A stretch of DNA of 64,000 nt from Synechococcus sp. CC9616 (GCF_000515235.1 NZ_KI911558.1:1773466-1837465); one strand, 5' to 3'; numbered from the stretch's first letter, positions 17,516 to 26,972 are shown. Notes: a model not told the origin generated them from the letters alone. Made by a program: numbers and translations.

Positions 17516-19269
17516 CGGCATGGATCACGCCGCTGGTCTGGCGGCTGGCCGTCGTGTTCCCTCTGATTACGCCCTGGGCGTTTGAAGGATTCGACGCGAT
17601 CAGTCGGCAGCAATTGTTCCAGTGGCGCGGCCCTCGGGAAGCCAGCGACAGCGTTGTCGTTATTGGTGTGGACGAAGCATCTCTGGACCCGGCACTGGCT
17701 GACTTCGGTCCCTGGCCCTGGCCCCGCTCGGTGCAGGCCGATCTTGCGGCGTACGTGCTGGGTCTCGGCGCAGAACAGGTGATTTTCAACATCGTCCATT
17801 CCGGACCAAGCGGATATGGAGCGGCTGATGACGACGCCTTCGTTGAAACATTGCAGCCGTGGAGCGAGCAAGTGGTGCTCAGCGCGTCCTATGTGCGACA
17901 GCTCCAGGGGGATCTGGAGCAGGTGCAGCTGAAACGCCCCCACGCCAGCGACTTCCCAAACGTGGGGTTGTCCAGTTTCACGCTGGACCGCTACGGCGTT
18001 GTTGTGGCAATCCCAGGAAAAAAGGAACTGGAGCGGATGCTGTCGACCTTTGCTCCACCCCATCCAAAACCTCTGGCCCACGTTGCAGCCGGAACGAGCA
18101 TCCGCGATGGCGACGACGGAATCGACTTTCTTGGACCCGCCGGCCACATTCCGATCATCCCCGCCTGGATGGTGGAGTCCATGCCGGAGGAGAGCTGGAG
18201 CGGACAACAGGTGATCTTTGGCGCCACAGCGCCATCCCTCGGCGACCAGCTGGAAACCCCCTTCGGCCAGGTCAGTGGGTCGGAGGTGCTGTATGCCGCT
18301 CTGGCCGGTGAACTCGACGGTCGAGGCTTCCGGAAACCAGAGCAGGCAATGCTGATCGGGTTGTTGATCCTCTGGGGACTGATCGGACTGTGGCGCCTTG
18401 GAACCGGAGGAGCCGCGGCGACCACCGTGATCACAAGCCTGGGGCTGACGACAGTCGCTGCCGGTGGCACCGTCCTGGCCTGGTCCCTGGGTCTCTGGCT
18501 GCCGGGGGCCGCGTTAATGCTCTCGCCACTGCTTGGTGGGTCTGTGCGCGCGTCGGTTCAGTTCGTCCAAGAGAACCGTCAGCGGCGCTTTCTTCACACC
18601 GTGCTGTCCCGACGGGTTTCGCCGACTCTGATGGACGACATGGTGAAATCCGGCGAAACCGTTTGGACACAGCTCGGAGGCCGAAAAGCACGTTGCGTGG
18701 TTCTCTTCACGGATTTGGTGGGATTCACCACCCGCAGCAGCACCTTGGAACCGGCGGCATTATTCACGCTGCTGAACCGTTACTTCGAAGCCATCGCCGA
18801 ACCGGTCCTGCGGGAGCAGGGGTTGCTCGACAAATTCATCGGGGACTCCCTGATGGCTGAATTTGGCATTCCACACCATCGCGGCGACAAGGAAGAGGCA
18901 CTGGCAGCCGTGAGGGCTGCCCTGAGGATGCGGGACAACCTCAAACAGCTGAATGCGGAACTTCAGCTGGACGGGCAGGAGCATCTCGCCCAGGGAATCG
19001 GGCTCCACTTTGGCGAGGTGATGGCAGGCAATCTCGGCTCAAGCCACAGGCTCGAATACACCGTGATCGGAGCCACCGTGAATGTGGCGAGTCGCTTGGA
19101 AGGGTTGACCCGACACTTCGACCAACATTCGATTCTGATCAGTGGCGAATTGCGCGATCTGCTTGGGGATGCTGTCGAGGTGATCGACCTTGGACCACAG
19201 ATGGTGAAGGGATGGCCAGTACCGATTCAGGTGTTCTCTCTGCTGAAACTCAACGACAACAGTCTTTAG
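17512..19269 (+). CDS. CHASE2-domain class III adenylate/guanylate cyclase
   Basis: A 585-aa membrane cyclase. The N-terminal signal-anchor is followed by an extracytoplasmic CHASE2 sensor (about residues 40-275, with VVVIGVDEASLDPAL and FGPWPWPRS), then about three transmembrane helices (residues 280-345), then a class III cyclase domain (about 395-580). Metal-binding Asp residues are seen in LFTDLVGFT and FIGDSLMAEFG. The base-selecting Lys is in LDKFIGDS. The Thr of EYTVIGATVNVASR occupies the second selectivity position, which favours ATP. The transition-state Asn and Arg are present in TVNVASR. All catalytic residues look intact, so it should make cAMP. It is cotranslated with the upstream FecR protein and followed by a LuxR regulator. 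Confidence 0.9.
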   Translation: MTAWITPLVWRLAVVFPLITPWAFEGFDAISRQQLFQWRGPREASDSVVVIGVDEASLDPALADFGPWPWPRSVQADLAAYVLGLGAEQVIFNIVHSGPSGYGAADDDAFVETLQPWSEQVVLSASYVRQLQGDLEQVQLKRPHASDFPNVGLSSFTLDRYGVVVAIPGKKELERMLSTFAPPHPKPLAHVAAGTSIRDGDDGIDFLGPAGHIPIIPAWMVESMPEESWSGQQVIFGATAPSLGDQLETPFGQVSGSEVLYAALAGELDGRGFRKPEQAMLIGLLILWGLIGLWRLGTGGAAATTVITSLGLTTVAAGGTVLAWSLGLWLPGAALMLSPLLGGSVRASVQFVQENRQRRFLHTVLSRRVSPTLMDDMVKSGETVWTQLGGRKARCVVLFTDLVGFTTRSSTLEPAALFTLLNRYFEAIAEPVLREQGLLDKFIGDSLMAEFGIPHHRGDKEEALAAVRAALRMRDNLKQLNAELQLDGQEHLAQGIGLHFGEVMAGNLGSSHRLEYTVIGATVNVASRLEGLTRHFDQHSILISGELRDLLGDAVEVIDLGPQMVKGWPVPIQVFSLLKLNDNSL

Positions 19270-19292
19270 GGTTCCAGGGGTGGCAGCTGGTC

Positions 19293-19967
19293 ATGTCCTT
19301 CAAATCCTTTCTCACCGAACTCAGTCAGCTGATCCATCACCGATCAGTCATCAGTTGCACGTACCCGAAGCTGGTCGCTCTCGAGACCGTGAACGAACTC
19401 ACGGAACTGAACTGCGCTTTCCCGGGACTGAACTGCAGCAAAGGCGCCGAGGTCCTCGCGCATGTGAACCAACACCAGAACCCATCAGTGCTGTTCATCA
19501 CAGAACATCTCGCGGATGGATTGGGGCTGGAGCTCGTCCAAACGCTCAGCACGTCGCGCTTGGACCATCGCTGCGTTCTGATCCTGACCCATAACCATGA
19601 TCTCAATCGCGACGGAATCAACGATCCATCGATCTCTGCCGTGGTGCTCGATCACAACATCGGGAGGGATACCTGTGTCCTCGAACAGGCTCTCAAAGCC
19701 GTCAACCGCAATCAGCGATTTGTGGATCCGGAACTTTCCAAAGCAGACGGATTAAGCTCGGCCAACACAGAACCTCTGAGTGATCGCGAACTGGAAGTAC
19801 TGGGCCTGGTCGCTGAAGGATTAAGCAACCGCGAAGTGGCGGAGCGTCTCTATTTGGCTCCCACCACAGTGCGTGATCACCTCCAATCGTTAATGAGAAA
19901 AATGGATGTGCGCAGCAGAACCGGTGCAGCGGTTGCTGGGCTGAGGATGGGATTACTGGCAGGGTGA
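19293..19967 (+). CDS. LuxR/NarL-type transcriptional regulator with degenerate receiver
   Basis: A 224-aa regulator. The C-terminal 65 residues form a standard GerE/LuxR helix-turn-helix: LSDRELEVLGLVAEGLSNRE, then VAERLYLAPTTVRDHL and a dimer helix. The N-terminal 145 residues resemble a response-regulator alpha/beta fold (VLFITEHLADGLGLELVQ, CVLILTHNHDL). The acidic pocket and phospho-acceptor Asp in their usual contexts are not evident, so it may be phosphorylation-independent. The start is ATG 19293; the upstream frame overlaps the cyclase gene in another frame. It probably belongs to the FecR-CHASE2 cyclase operon. DNA targets unknown. Confidence 0.8.
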   Translation: MSFKSFLTELSQLIHHRSVISCTYPKLVALETVNELTELNCAFPGLNCSKGAEVLAHVNQHQNPSVLFITEHLADGLGLELVQTLSTSRLDHRCVLILTHNHDLNRDGINDPSISAVVLDHNIGRDTCVLEQALKAVNRNQRFVDPELSKADGLSSANTEPLSDRELEVLGLVAEGLSNREVAERLYLAPTTVRDHLQSLMRKMDVRSRTGAAVAGLRMGLLAG

Positions 19968-20368
19968 TTCAGGCAGCTCGGGGAAGATCAACGGCCTGGT
20001 GGAGATCAACAGCCTGAGGAAGTTCCACAACCTTGGGCTGATCCACCACGATGAGATGGCGACGAAGAGGTACAGGGAAAACCTCGTTCCGCAAAGACCG
20101 CATCAAGGCGGAAACCCATAACCGTCGACAACGAACGCGGATAACCATGGATAAAAACCACAGCGATGCACCATGAAAAGCATCACCGCAGAAAAGTCCA
20201 GTCAATAGCAAATTCAGTGGTCAGATTGCTGGGTGGCCAGCGGCATCTGAGTGAGTCGCGTCGTCGATCTCTGACATCGAAGATGCTTCCAAAAACACGA
20301 CAGCTGAAGGATTGAGATAAAGCAAAGCTTCTCTGAGGGTTGGGGAAGACCGTCCGTATCTGTTTCCC
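19968..20368. other. 401-bp intergenic region upstream of the cellulase gene
   Basis: The left part holds a short imperfect direct repeat (agatcaacggcctg / agatcaacagcctga at about 19987-20016). That repeat gives a minus-strand 80-codon ORF (19969-20211) with two DLxxAVDL-like copies at its C-terminus. The ORF has Arg/Leu/Val-biased composition and no clear ribosome binding site; I do not accept it as a gene with confidence. The right part must contain the promoter of the cellulase gene. No terminator hairpin with a T-run was recognised. Confidence 0.45.
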
Positions 20369-22951
20369 ATGCAGGAAACGTTTGTATCAATTACTGAGTT
20401 CGGAGCTCTTGGTGGAAGTCAACACACCACCCACGCAGAACTCATGGGTGGACGTACACCCATCACCACAGAGGCAGTGCTGGCCTACAACCAGCTGCGT
20501 AACTTTCTCAACCTGAAGCCAGTCTCGATTGAAGACGTGGGGCGATGGGCTTTCGCTTCGGGTTTGACAAACAACACCACAGCCTCCGGACAGGACGAAG
20601 CAGGAGTGGGGCTTTGGTACGCCATGCAGGGTGCCAAGGTCGGTTGGATTGCCGATCAGGCCTTTCATCCGGAACTGCTGGCCGATCTTCAACGATTGGC
20701 ACGACTTGGCGATCCAGCCGATGTTCTGGCGTTGTCCCGACGGGTGGATCAAGACGGCTTCATCGAACACCTCGAAGCCCATGGAGGCATCGAAGCCTTC
20801 ATCAACACCCTGAGGATGGAACCCCACTACGGCGGCTGGATGCATTCCAGAGCCCATGGATGGCGAACCATTGAAGGGGGTGCCATTGCTCACGACGTGA
20901 ACCACCTCACCGTGCTGAGCCATGACCAAACCAGGTCATTCATGAACGACACCTTCGACTGGCCGCAATGGCCGGCTCTTGAAGTTCCTGATTCTGTGGT
21001 GATCGACTACTTCCAGAGCATGGTGACGCTGAGCGATCCCACGGGGTCAGGCCCTGACGGAGTCGATCCATCTCCTCAGCCACAGCCCTCTCCTCAACCT
21101 CAACCTCAACCTCAACCTCAACCAGACGACAACACGCTCGACGTTCAGATCAACGGTGATCTCTGGTGGAACGGCTTCACCGCTGACATCACCCTCACCA
21201 ACACCTCCGACAAGCGACTCAACGACTGGACCTGGAGCTTCACCAGCCCCCACACCATCAGCGGTGATCCCTGGGGAGCCAGCCTTTCAACCACTGATCT
21301 CGGCGATGGCCGCTTCCGCCACACCTTGTCCGGAACGGGCTGGGGACGACGGATCAAACCCGGACAGTCAGTCACCGTCGGCTTCAACGGCACCCAGCAG
21401 GTCGACATTGGTCAGAACGGACAGCTCGATGCCTCACTGCTGCTGGCTGATGACAGCCCCATCCAACCCCAGCCTGCTCCCAGCCCAACCCCAACTCCCC
21501 AACCTCAACCTCAACCGGAACCGGAACCAGCACCAGAACCAGAACCACCACCAGCACCCAAACCTGTTGCTGATTACAGCGAGGCGTTGGGGCTTTCGCT
21601 GTTGTTTTACGACGCCAACCGCTCCGGTGACCTTGATGAATCAACCAACCGTGTCCCCTGGCGTGGGGATTCCGGGCTGCGTGATGGGCAAGACGGCATC
21701 TATTTCGGCGATGCGACAGCGGAGAACCTGCAGGTTGGTCTCAACCTTGATCTCACCGGTGGGTATCACGATGCCGGCGATCACGTGAAGTTCGGTCTAC
21801 CCCTTGCCTCGACCCTTTCAACCCTGGCCTGGAGCGGAATCAGCTTTGCTGACGGTTACGCCAACAGCAACCAGATGGATGCCTTGCTGAACACCGTCCG
21901 ATGGGGAACGGACTATTTGCTTAAGGCACAGGGGACTAATGCCATCGGAGAAACCACGTACTTCATTGCACAGGTTGGAGATGGGCAGGCAGACCATGCT
22001 CTGTGGAGCGCACCGGAACAACAAACGGTTGAACGTCCGGCGCTGGCCGTCACACCAGACAACCCGGGTAGCGATGTCGCCGCGGCGAGTGCTGCGGCCC
22101 TGGCCTCCGCATCCGTGTTGTTTCGAGAGACGGGAGACTCCGGATATGCCGACACCTTGCTTGAGGCCTCGGAATCTCTGTTCACATTTGCTGATCGCTA
22201 TCGAGGGCGATATTCCGACTCCATCAAGAGCGTTCAGAGCTTTTACAACTCATGGAGCGGCTACAACGATGAACTGGCTTACGGAGCAGCCTGGCTGGCC
22301 AGGGCAGTGGATGCACAGGGGGGAGATGGTGACACCTATCGCTCCAGAGCTGTCGATCTCTATCAAAAGGAGATCGGCGGTCTCAACAACGGCTGGACCC
22401 ATAACTGGGACGATGCGTCCTACGCCACAGCCGTTCTGCTGGCGCAGGATGCTGAATCCGCTGGCAGCCTCTCCGACGTTCGTGGCTGGCTCGACAGCTG
22501 GGTCAGTGGCAGCAATGGAGTCCATCTGACGGATGGAAACCTGCGCCACATCAGCTCATGGGGATCTCTGCGCTACGCGGCCAACACCGCAATGCTCGCT
22601 GCTGAAGTCGCCGACAAACTGATTGATCCCGACGGTCGCTACAGCGCACTGGCTTCCGAAAGCATCGACTACATCCTTGGAGACAACCCAAGGGAATCGA
22701 GTTACCTGGTCGGGTACGGGATGAATTATCCGCAGCAGCCCCATCATCGAGCCGCCTCAGGCGTGGGCTGGGAGAACTTCAACAACAATCAGCCGAATGC
22801 CTATGTCTTGGAAGGAGCTCTGGTAGGAGGTCCAACGGCGCCCGACGACCTGTCTTACACCGACTCCCGCAGTGACTACATCAGCAATGAAGTCGCCATC
22901 GACTACAACGCTGGCCTGACAGGTGCACTCGCCTACCTCAATCAGGTCTGA
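20369..22951 (+). CDS. Modular GH9 cellulase with CBM2 and novel N-terminal region
   Basis: An 860-aa endoglucanase-type protein. Residues 1-225 form a region I do not recognise, without a signal peptide (starts MQETFVSITEFGALGG; His-rich segment GWMHSRAHGWRTIEGG). A Pro-Gln linker follows (about 226-250), then a family 2 cellulose-binding module (about 254-366; NGDLWWNGFTADITLTNTS, conserved Trp residues, GFNGTQQ), a second Pro-Glu linker, and a C-terminal GH9 domain (about 399-860). GH9 catalytic features are intact: the base DAGDHVKFG (near 468), the HHR of PQQPHHRAASG (near 792), and the acid Glu of YISNEVAIDYNAGLTGAL (near 840). It should hydrolyse beta-1,4-glucan outside the cell. Export is presumably not Sec-dependent. 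Confidence 0.9.
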   Translation: MQETFVSITEFGALGGSQHTTHAELMGGRTPITTEAVLAYNQLRNFLNLKPVSIEDVGRWAFASGLTNNTTASGQDEAGVGLWYAMQGAKVGWIADQAFHPELLADLQRLARLGDPADVLALSRRVDQDGFIEHLEAHGGIEAFINTLRMEPHYGGWMHSRAHGWRTIEGGAIAHDVNHLTVLSHDQTRSFMNDTFDWPQWPALEVPDSVVIDYFQSMVTLSDPTGSGPDGVDPSPQPQPSPQPQPQPQPQPDDNTLDVQINGDLWWNGFTADITLTNTSDKRLNDWTWSFTSPHTISGDPWGASLSTTDLGDGRFRHTLSGTGWGRRIKPGQSVTVGFNGTQQVDIGQNGQLDASLLLADDSPIQPQPAPSPTPTPQPQPQPEPEPAPEPEPPPAPKPVADYSEALGLSLLFYDANRSGDLDESTNRVPWRGDSGLRDGQDGIYFGDATAENLQVGLNLDLTGGYHDAGDHVKFGLPLASTLSTLAWSGISFADGYANSNQMDALLNTVRWGTDYLLKAQGTNAIGETTYFIAQVGDGQADHALWSAPEQQTVERPALAVTPDNPGSDVAAASAAALASASVLFRETGDSGYADTLLEASESLFTFADRYRGRYSDSIKSVQSFYNSWSGYNDELAYGAAWLARAVDAQGGDGDTYRSRAVDLYQKEIGGLNNGWTHNWDDASYATAVLLAQDAESAGSLSDVRGWLDSWVSGSNGVHLTDGNLRHISSWGSLRYAANTAMLAAEVADKLIDPDGRYSALASESIDYILGDNPRESSYLVGYGMNYPQQPHHRAASGVGWENFNNNQPNAYVLEGALVGGPTAPDDLSYTDSRSDYISNEVAIDYNAGLTGALAYLNQV

Positions 22952-23940
22952 TCCGAACGTCGCCGCAAGATCCCGATCAACTTCTCCATCACGGGGGGCA
23001 AGGGAGCTTCGAACACCATCCGTTCCCCACTGATCGGATGATTCAGTCCCAGCTGAACCGCATGCAACGCCTGACCAGGCATCTCGATCGGCAGCCTGCG
23101 GCACCTGCTGTAGGTGGGATCGCCCACCACGGGGTGATTCATGTGGGCGCAATGCACCCGAATCTGATGGGTGCGACCCGTATCGAGCTTGAAACGCATC
23201 AAGGAGTAATCACCAAAGCGTTCCAGCAAGCTCCAGTGGGTGCAGGCATGACGACCGGCGTCACCACTCACCACTGCATATTTTTTCCGATCGACTGGAT
23301 GTCGGCCAATGGCTCCAACAATCGTGCCGCTGTCTCCACCGGGAACGCCATGCACAACGGCGAGGTAATCCCTTGAAGCGATCCGCTTCTGGATCTGAAC
23401 CTGCAACCGCACCAAAGCCTCCTGAGACTTGGCAATCACGATGCAACCGGTGGTGTCCTTATCCAGTCTGTGAACGATCCCCGGCCGCAGTTTGCCGCTG
23501 ATCCCAGGCAAATCCGGACAGTGATGGAGCAAGCCATTAACCAGGGTGCCGTCCTTGTTTCCTGGCGCGGGATGCACCGTTAATCCTGCCGGTTTGTTGA
23601 TCACGATCAGGTGGCTGTCCTCGAAAAGCACATCCAGATCCATGGGCTCCGGCTTCAAATAAGGCAGCGGCTCCGGCGGCGGCATCCAGAGCTGAACCTG
23701 ATCTCCCTGGCGAAGAGGGGTTTTGGCTTTCCCTGTCGTTCCATTCACACGGACATAACCAGCGTCGATGAACTTCTGGATCCGGGCACGGCTTTGCTCG
23801 CTTCGCTGGCTTACCAACCAGCGGTCCAATCGCATCGGCAACGGCTTGGGATAGATCAGGGTCAGCAATTCCCCCTCCCCCTCTCCGAATCCCTGGGTGA
23901 ACAGCTCCGGCGGCTCCGCTCTTCGACTCCTTGCGCTCAT
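22942..23940 (-). CDS. rluD: RluD-family 23S rRNA pseudouridine synthase
   Basis: Pseudouridine synthase of the RsuA/RluD family (332 aa). The N-terminal S4 RNA-binding domain is visible (MRLDRWLVSQRSEQSRARIQ, then YVRVNG). The catalytic Asp motif is in GIVHRLDKDTTGCIVIAKS, and the C-terminal core has DTGRTHQIRVHCAHMNHPVVGD. The family modifies helix 69 uridines of 23S rRNA, important for ribosome assembly. It converges with the cellulase gene, overlapping 10 bp. Its start overlaps the rbgA stop by 4 nt, coupling it to another ribosome-assembly gene. Confidence 0.92.
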   Translation of the reverse strand: MSARSRRAEPPELFTQGFGEGEGELLTLIYPKPLPMRLDRWLVSQRSEQSRARIQKFIDAGYVRVNGTTGKAKTPLRQGDQVQLWMPPPEPLPYLKPEPMDLDVLFEDSHLIVINKPAGLTVHPAPGNKDGTLVNGLLHHCPDLPGISGKLRPGIVHRLDKDTTGCIVIAKSQEALVRLQVQIQKRIASRDYLAVVHGVPGGDSGTIVGAIGRHPVDRKKYAVVSGDAGRHACTHWSLLERFGDYSLMRFKLDTGRTHQIRVHCAHMNHPVVGDPTYSRCRRLPIEMPGQALHAVQLGLNHPISGERMVFEAPLPPVMEKLIGILRRRSDQT

Positions 23941-24803
23941 CCAGGCAGCTCCAAGGCAATCCGGCCGAGAGCCGAGCGACGGAAATCATCAAGCAAACGC
24001 TGGGCCATACGACCCGTATCGGCAGAGGTATGGCGCTCTGATGACGCTTCCAACCAGAGAGCAGGATGCAACGTCTCCCCGGATAAAGGGATGCCGTACC
24101 GCTTGTCGAAAATGTTGAGCATCACGCCGGCCTCCTCCCGTCCCTGCAGGTCGAGCAACAGCTGGAGGAAAGCCTGTGCCACCAGTTCACCGTCATAGGC
24201 GGCCTGGCCGATGTCATCGCAAAGAGCCAGATGCAACGCGGCCTGCTGGTCATCAAGCCGTGGGGGCAGGACACCCGGCGCATCCAGCAGATCCAGATCC
24301 TGGCCAAGACGCACCCAGCGGAGGGTTCGGGTCACCCCGGCGCGACGGGCGCTGGCGACCACTTTCTGTTTCACCAGTCTGTTGATCAGGGCTGACTTGC
24401 CGACATTGGGGAAACCAAGCGTGAGAGCCCGCACCGGGCGAGGGCGCATGCCCCGTTGACGGCGTCGCGCATTCAACTGATCACCAGCACGGATGGCCGC
24501 CTGCTGAACCTGCTTCACGCCAGTCCCCGCCTTTGCATCGCACCAGACCGTGCGTTGCCCCTGAGCTTTGAACCATTGCTCCCAGATCTCGCGAGCCCGA
24601 TTTGTGATCATGTCCCGTCTGTTGATCACGAGCAGGTGCTGTTTGCCCTTCACCCAACGATCCAGATGGGGATGACCGGTCGCCATCGGGATGCGGGCGT
24701 CACGCACCTCGATCACCAGATCCACCTTGTCCAGATTGCGGCTGAGTTGCTGTTCAGCCTTCGCGATATGCCCTGGATACCACTGAATGGATGGGGTGGT
24801 CAC
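23937..24803 (-). CDS. rbgA: Ribosome biogenesis GTPase RbgA/YlqF
   Basis: Circularly permuted GTPase (288 aa) required for late 50S assembly. The permuted order is visible: G4 (VINRRDM, near residue 65) and G5 before G1 (LGFPNVGKSALINRL, near 127), then G2/G3 (GVTRTLRWV, LLDAPGVLPP). The N-terminus reads IQWYPGHIAKAE, the family signature. The start is GTG at 24803, overlapping the upstream stop as GTGA; an in-frame ATG at 24824 lies inside the stress-protein gene and adds only seven unconserved residues. Cotranscribed with rluD. Confidence 0.92.
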   Translation of the reverse strand: MTTPSIQWYPGHIAKAEQQLSRNLDKVDLVIEVRDARIPMATGHPHLDRWVKGKQHLLVINRRDMITNRAREIWEQWFKAQGQRTVWCDAKAGTGVKQVQQAAIRAGDQLNARRRQRGMRPRPVRALTLGFPNVGKSALINRLVKQKVVASARRAGVTRTLRWVRLGQDLDLLDAPGVLPPRLDDQQAALHLALCDDIGQAAYDGELVAQAFLQLLLDLQGREEAGVMLNIFDKRYGIPLSGETLHPALWLEASSERHTSADTGRMAQRLLDDFRRSALGRIALELPG

Positions 24804-25186
24804 GGCACAACCAAGACCGGACAAGCCGAGTGCTCGATCACCTTCAAGGCGGTGCTGTCCATGTCCTGAGCAGGATTCAAGCCTTGAAGACCCATCACAA
24901 TCACATCCACATTCAACTCAGTGGCCAGAGAACAGATCTCGAGCGCTGAGCAAGCGGGCCGTTCCACGACCGCACAGGGGACTCCCACATGTTCCACAGC
25001 CGTCAGGGTCCGTTGAAGCAACTGGACAAGGCTTTCCGACAACCCTCCTTCAGCAGCGTCCTGGACTCCCACCAGCGACAGACGTGAAAGACGGGATGCG
25101 TGCTCCTCAGCGAAGCTGATCACCTTCTTAACGATTTCCAGGGCTTGGTTCCGTTGTTCGATCGGGAACAAAACGGTCTCAAACAT
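24800..25186 (-). CDS. Universal stress protein family (UspA)
   Basis: A 128-aa UspA-fold protein. The N-terminal strand MFETVLFPIEQRNQA and the C-terminal nucleotide-loop motif GLQGLNPAQDMDSTALKVIE followed by HSACPVLVVP are typical. The GxxGxnPaqD pattern departs somewhat from the canonical ATP-binding GxxGxxxxxxGS. The start is taken as ATG 25186 rather than 25210, because the eight upstream residues precede the conserved first strand. It is divergent from pgk and translationally coupled to rbgA. Confidence 0.85.
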   Translation of the reverse strand: MFETVLFPIEQRNQALEIVKKVISFAEEHASRLSRLSLVGVQDAAEGGLSESLVQLLQRTLTAVEHVGVPCAVVERPACSALEICSLATELNVDVIVMGLQGLNPAQDMDSTALKVIEHSACPVLVVP

Positions 25187-25252
25187 GTCGGAGCCTCTGG
25201 CTAGGAGCACGGGTTAACCTCCTCCCGTTTTCATACCGCACGACACAACCCC

Positions 25253-26461
25253 ATGGCGAAGCGTTCCCTGGCCAGCCTCAACGCCGGCGATCTGAAAGGC
25301 AAACGCGTCCTCGTGCGGGTTGATTTCAACGTGCCCCTCGATGACAGCGGTGCGATCACCGACGACACCCGGATTCGAGCGGCCCTGCCGACGATTCAGG
25401 ACCTGATCAGCAAGGGCGCCAAAGTGATTCTCTCGGCACATTTCGGCCGTCCCAAGGGTGAGGTGAAGGAGTCGATGCGTCTGACCCCTGTGGCAGCTCG
25501 CCTCAGCGACCTGCTCAGCAAGACCGTCACCAAGACCGACAGCTGCATCGGTGCAGACGCTGAATCCAAGGTGTCTGCCATGAACGATGGCGATGTGGTG
25601 CTTCTGGAGAACGTTCGTTTCTTTGCCGAGGAGGAGAAGAACGAACCCGGCTTCGCCGAAAAGCTGGCAAGCCTGGCGGATGTCTATGTGAACGATGCCT
25701 TTGGCGCCGCCCACCGTGCCCATGCATCGACCGAAGGAGTCACCAAATACCTCAAGCCTGCTGTCGCTGGCTTCCTGATGGAAAAGGAACTTCAGTACCT
25801 CCAGGGCGCTGTGGACGAGCCGAAGCGTCCCCTTGCTGCGATCGTCGGTGGCTCCAAGGTGAGTTCCAAGATCGGTGTGCTTGAGGCTCTGATCGACAAG
25901 TGCGACAAGGTTCTGATCGGCGGCGGCATGATCTTCACCTTCTACAAAGCACGCGGTCTCTCGGTCGGAAAAAGCCTGGTGGAAGAGGACAAGCTCGAAT
26001 TGGCCAAGGAACTGGAAGCCAAGGCCAAAGCAAAAGGTGTGGAGCTGCTGCTGCCGACGGATGTGGTGCTGGCAGACAACTTTGCGCCTGACGCCAACAG
26101 TCAGATCGCCGACGTGACAGCCATCCCTGATGGATGGATGGGGCTGGACATCGGTCCTGATGCCATCAAGGTCTTCCAGGCTGCCCTGGCCGATTGCCAG
26201 ACCGTGATCTGGAATGGCCCCATGGGTGTGTTCGAATTCGACAAATTCGCCACTGGAACCAATGCCATCGCAACAACCCTGGCCGAACTGAGCGGAAAGG
26301 GCTGCTGCACGATCATCGGTGGTGGCGACTCCGTGGCTGCCGTGGAGAAAGCAGGCCTGGCCGAGAAGATGTCCCACATCTCAACGGGAGGCGGTGCCAG
26401 CCTTGAACTTCTTGAAGGCAAGGTCCTTCCTGGAGTGGCTGCTCTCGACGACGCTGCTTGA
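25253..26461 (+). CDS. pgk: Phosphoglycerate kinase
   Basis: Phosphoglycerate kinase (402 aa), used in glycolysis and in the Calvin cycle to make 1,3-bisphosphoglycerate. The N-terminal signature [13 protein letters not shown] is present (around residues 20-33), with SAHFGRPKG and [12 protein letters not shown]. The C-terminal nucleotide domain has [19 protein letters not shown] and [15 protein letters not shown]. The length is standard. A strong hairpin terminator follows at 26490-26516. Unlinked to other carbon-fixation genes here. Confidence 0.97.
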   Translation: MAKRSLASLNAGDLKGKRVLVRVDFNVPLDDSGAITDDTRIRAALPTIQDLISKGAKVILSAHFGRPKGEVKESMRLTPVAARLSDLLSKTVTKTDSCIGADAESKVSAMNDGDVVLLENVRFFAEEEKNEPGFAEKLASLADVYVNDAFGAAHRAHASTEGVTKYLKPAVAGFLMEKELQYLQGAVDEPKRPLAAIVGGSKVSSKIGVLEALIDKCDKVLIGGGMIFTFYKARGLSVGKSLVEEDKLELAKELEAKAKAKGVELLLPTDVVLADNFAPDANSQIADVTAIPDGWMGLDIGPDAIKVFQAALADCQTVIWNGPMGVFEFDKFATGTNAIATTLAELSGKGCCTIIGGGDSVAAVEKAGLAEKMSHISTGGGASLELLEGKVLPGVAALDDAA

Positions 26462-26489
26462 TCAGAGGCCTGGTCTCAAGTTGACCACT

Positions 26490-26521
26490 GGTCCGCTCCT
26501 GAATCAGGAGCGGACCTTTCT
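26490..26521 (+). terminator. Rho-independent terminator after pgk
   Basis: A perfect 12-bp inverted repeat, GGTCCGCTCCTG (26490-26501) and CAGGAGCGGACC (26505-26516), has a 3-nt loop and is followed by TTTCTGT. It lies 29 bp after the pgk stop, in front of a convergent gene. Confidence 0.85.
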
Positions 26522-26531
26522 GTAGGCGCCG

Positions 26532-26972
26532 TCAAGCGCGACGACCCTTGCGATCGCCCTTCTGACGCCCCTTCTGTTTGTCTTCGATTGGGGGCAACCC
26601 AACCTGGCGACGGACAGGATTGATGTAGGCCCGGTAGTCGGCATTGAGGGCACGACGGGACTCCCGCTTCTTTTGAACACAGCCCTTGTAGGACTGAAGA
26701 TTGTTCGCCTGACCAATGCAGCGTTTTTCCTTCTCCAGAATGGAGATCCGTCGATTGAAACTCTGACGTTTCCAGGATTTTTTGGCTCGGAACAGCTCTT
26801 CCTGTTGTTCCGGCGTTAAGCGCGCTTCGCGACGCATGGAGAGGTCGCCCCCATCGTCGTAAATGTATTGAGCACGAACGACACTGATTGGACCAACGGC
26901 CAGGATGGCAGCCGCCGATGCGAGCAGAGCGGAACGACGCAACGCTTTGCCGGTGAAAAGACGCTTAGGCAT
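26532..26972 (-). CDS. Secreted basic protein of unknown function
   Basis: A 146-aa protein with a signal peptide (MPKRLFTGKALRRSALLASA, hydrophobic core to about residue 34, AQYIYDDGG after the likely cleavage). The mature part is highly charged and helical (REARLTPEQQEELFRAKKSW), with a Cys pair in RCIGQANN and GCVQKKRE, and a very basic tail ending RKGRRA. The start ATG 26972 has GGAG 10 nt upstream. The frame stays open upstream to 27281 but there it only shadows the divergent dehydrogenase. No family recognised; an exported RNA/anion- or wall-interacting protein is a guess. Confidence 0.7.
   Translation of the reverse strand: MPKRLFTGKALRRSALLASAAAILAVGPISVVRAQYIYDDGGDLSMRREARLTPEQQEELFRAKKSWKRQSFNRRISILEKEKRCIGQANNLQSYKGCVQKKRESRRALNADYRAYINPVRRQVGLPPIEDKQKGRQKGDRKGRRA

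Noticed and set aside
25214-26377. 387-codon minus-strand ORF antisense to pgk
   Set aside because: Long antisense ORF produced by codon bias of pgk; His/Gln/Gly-rich, no recognised domain.
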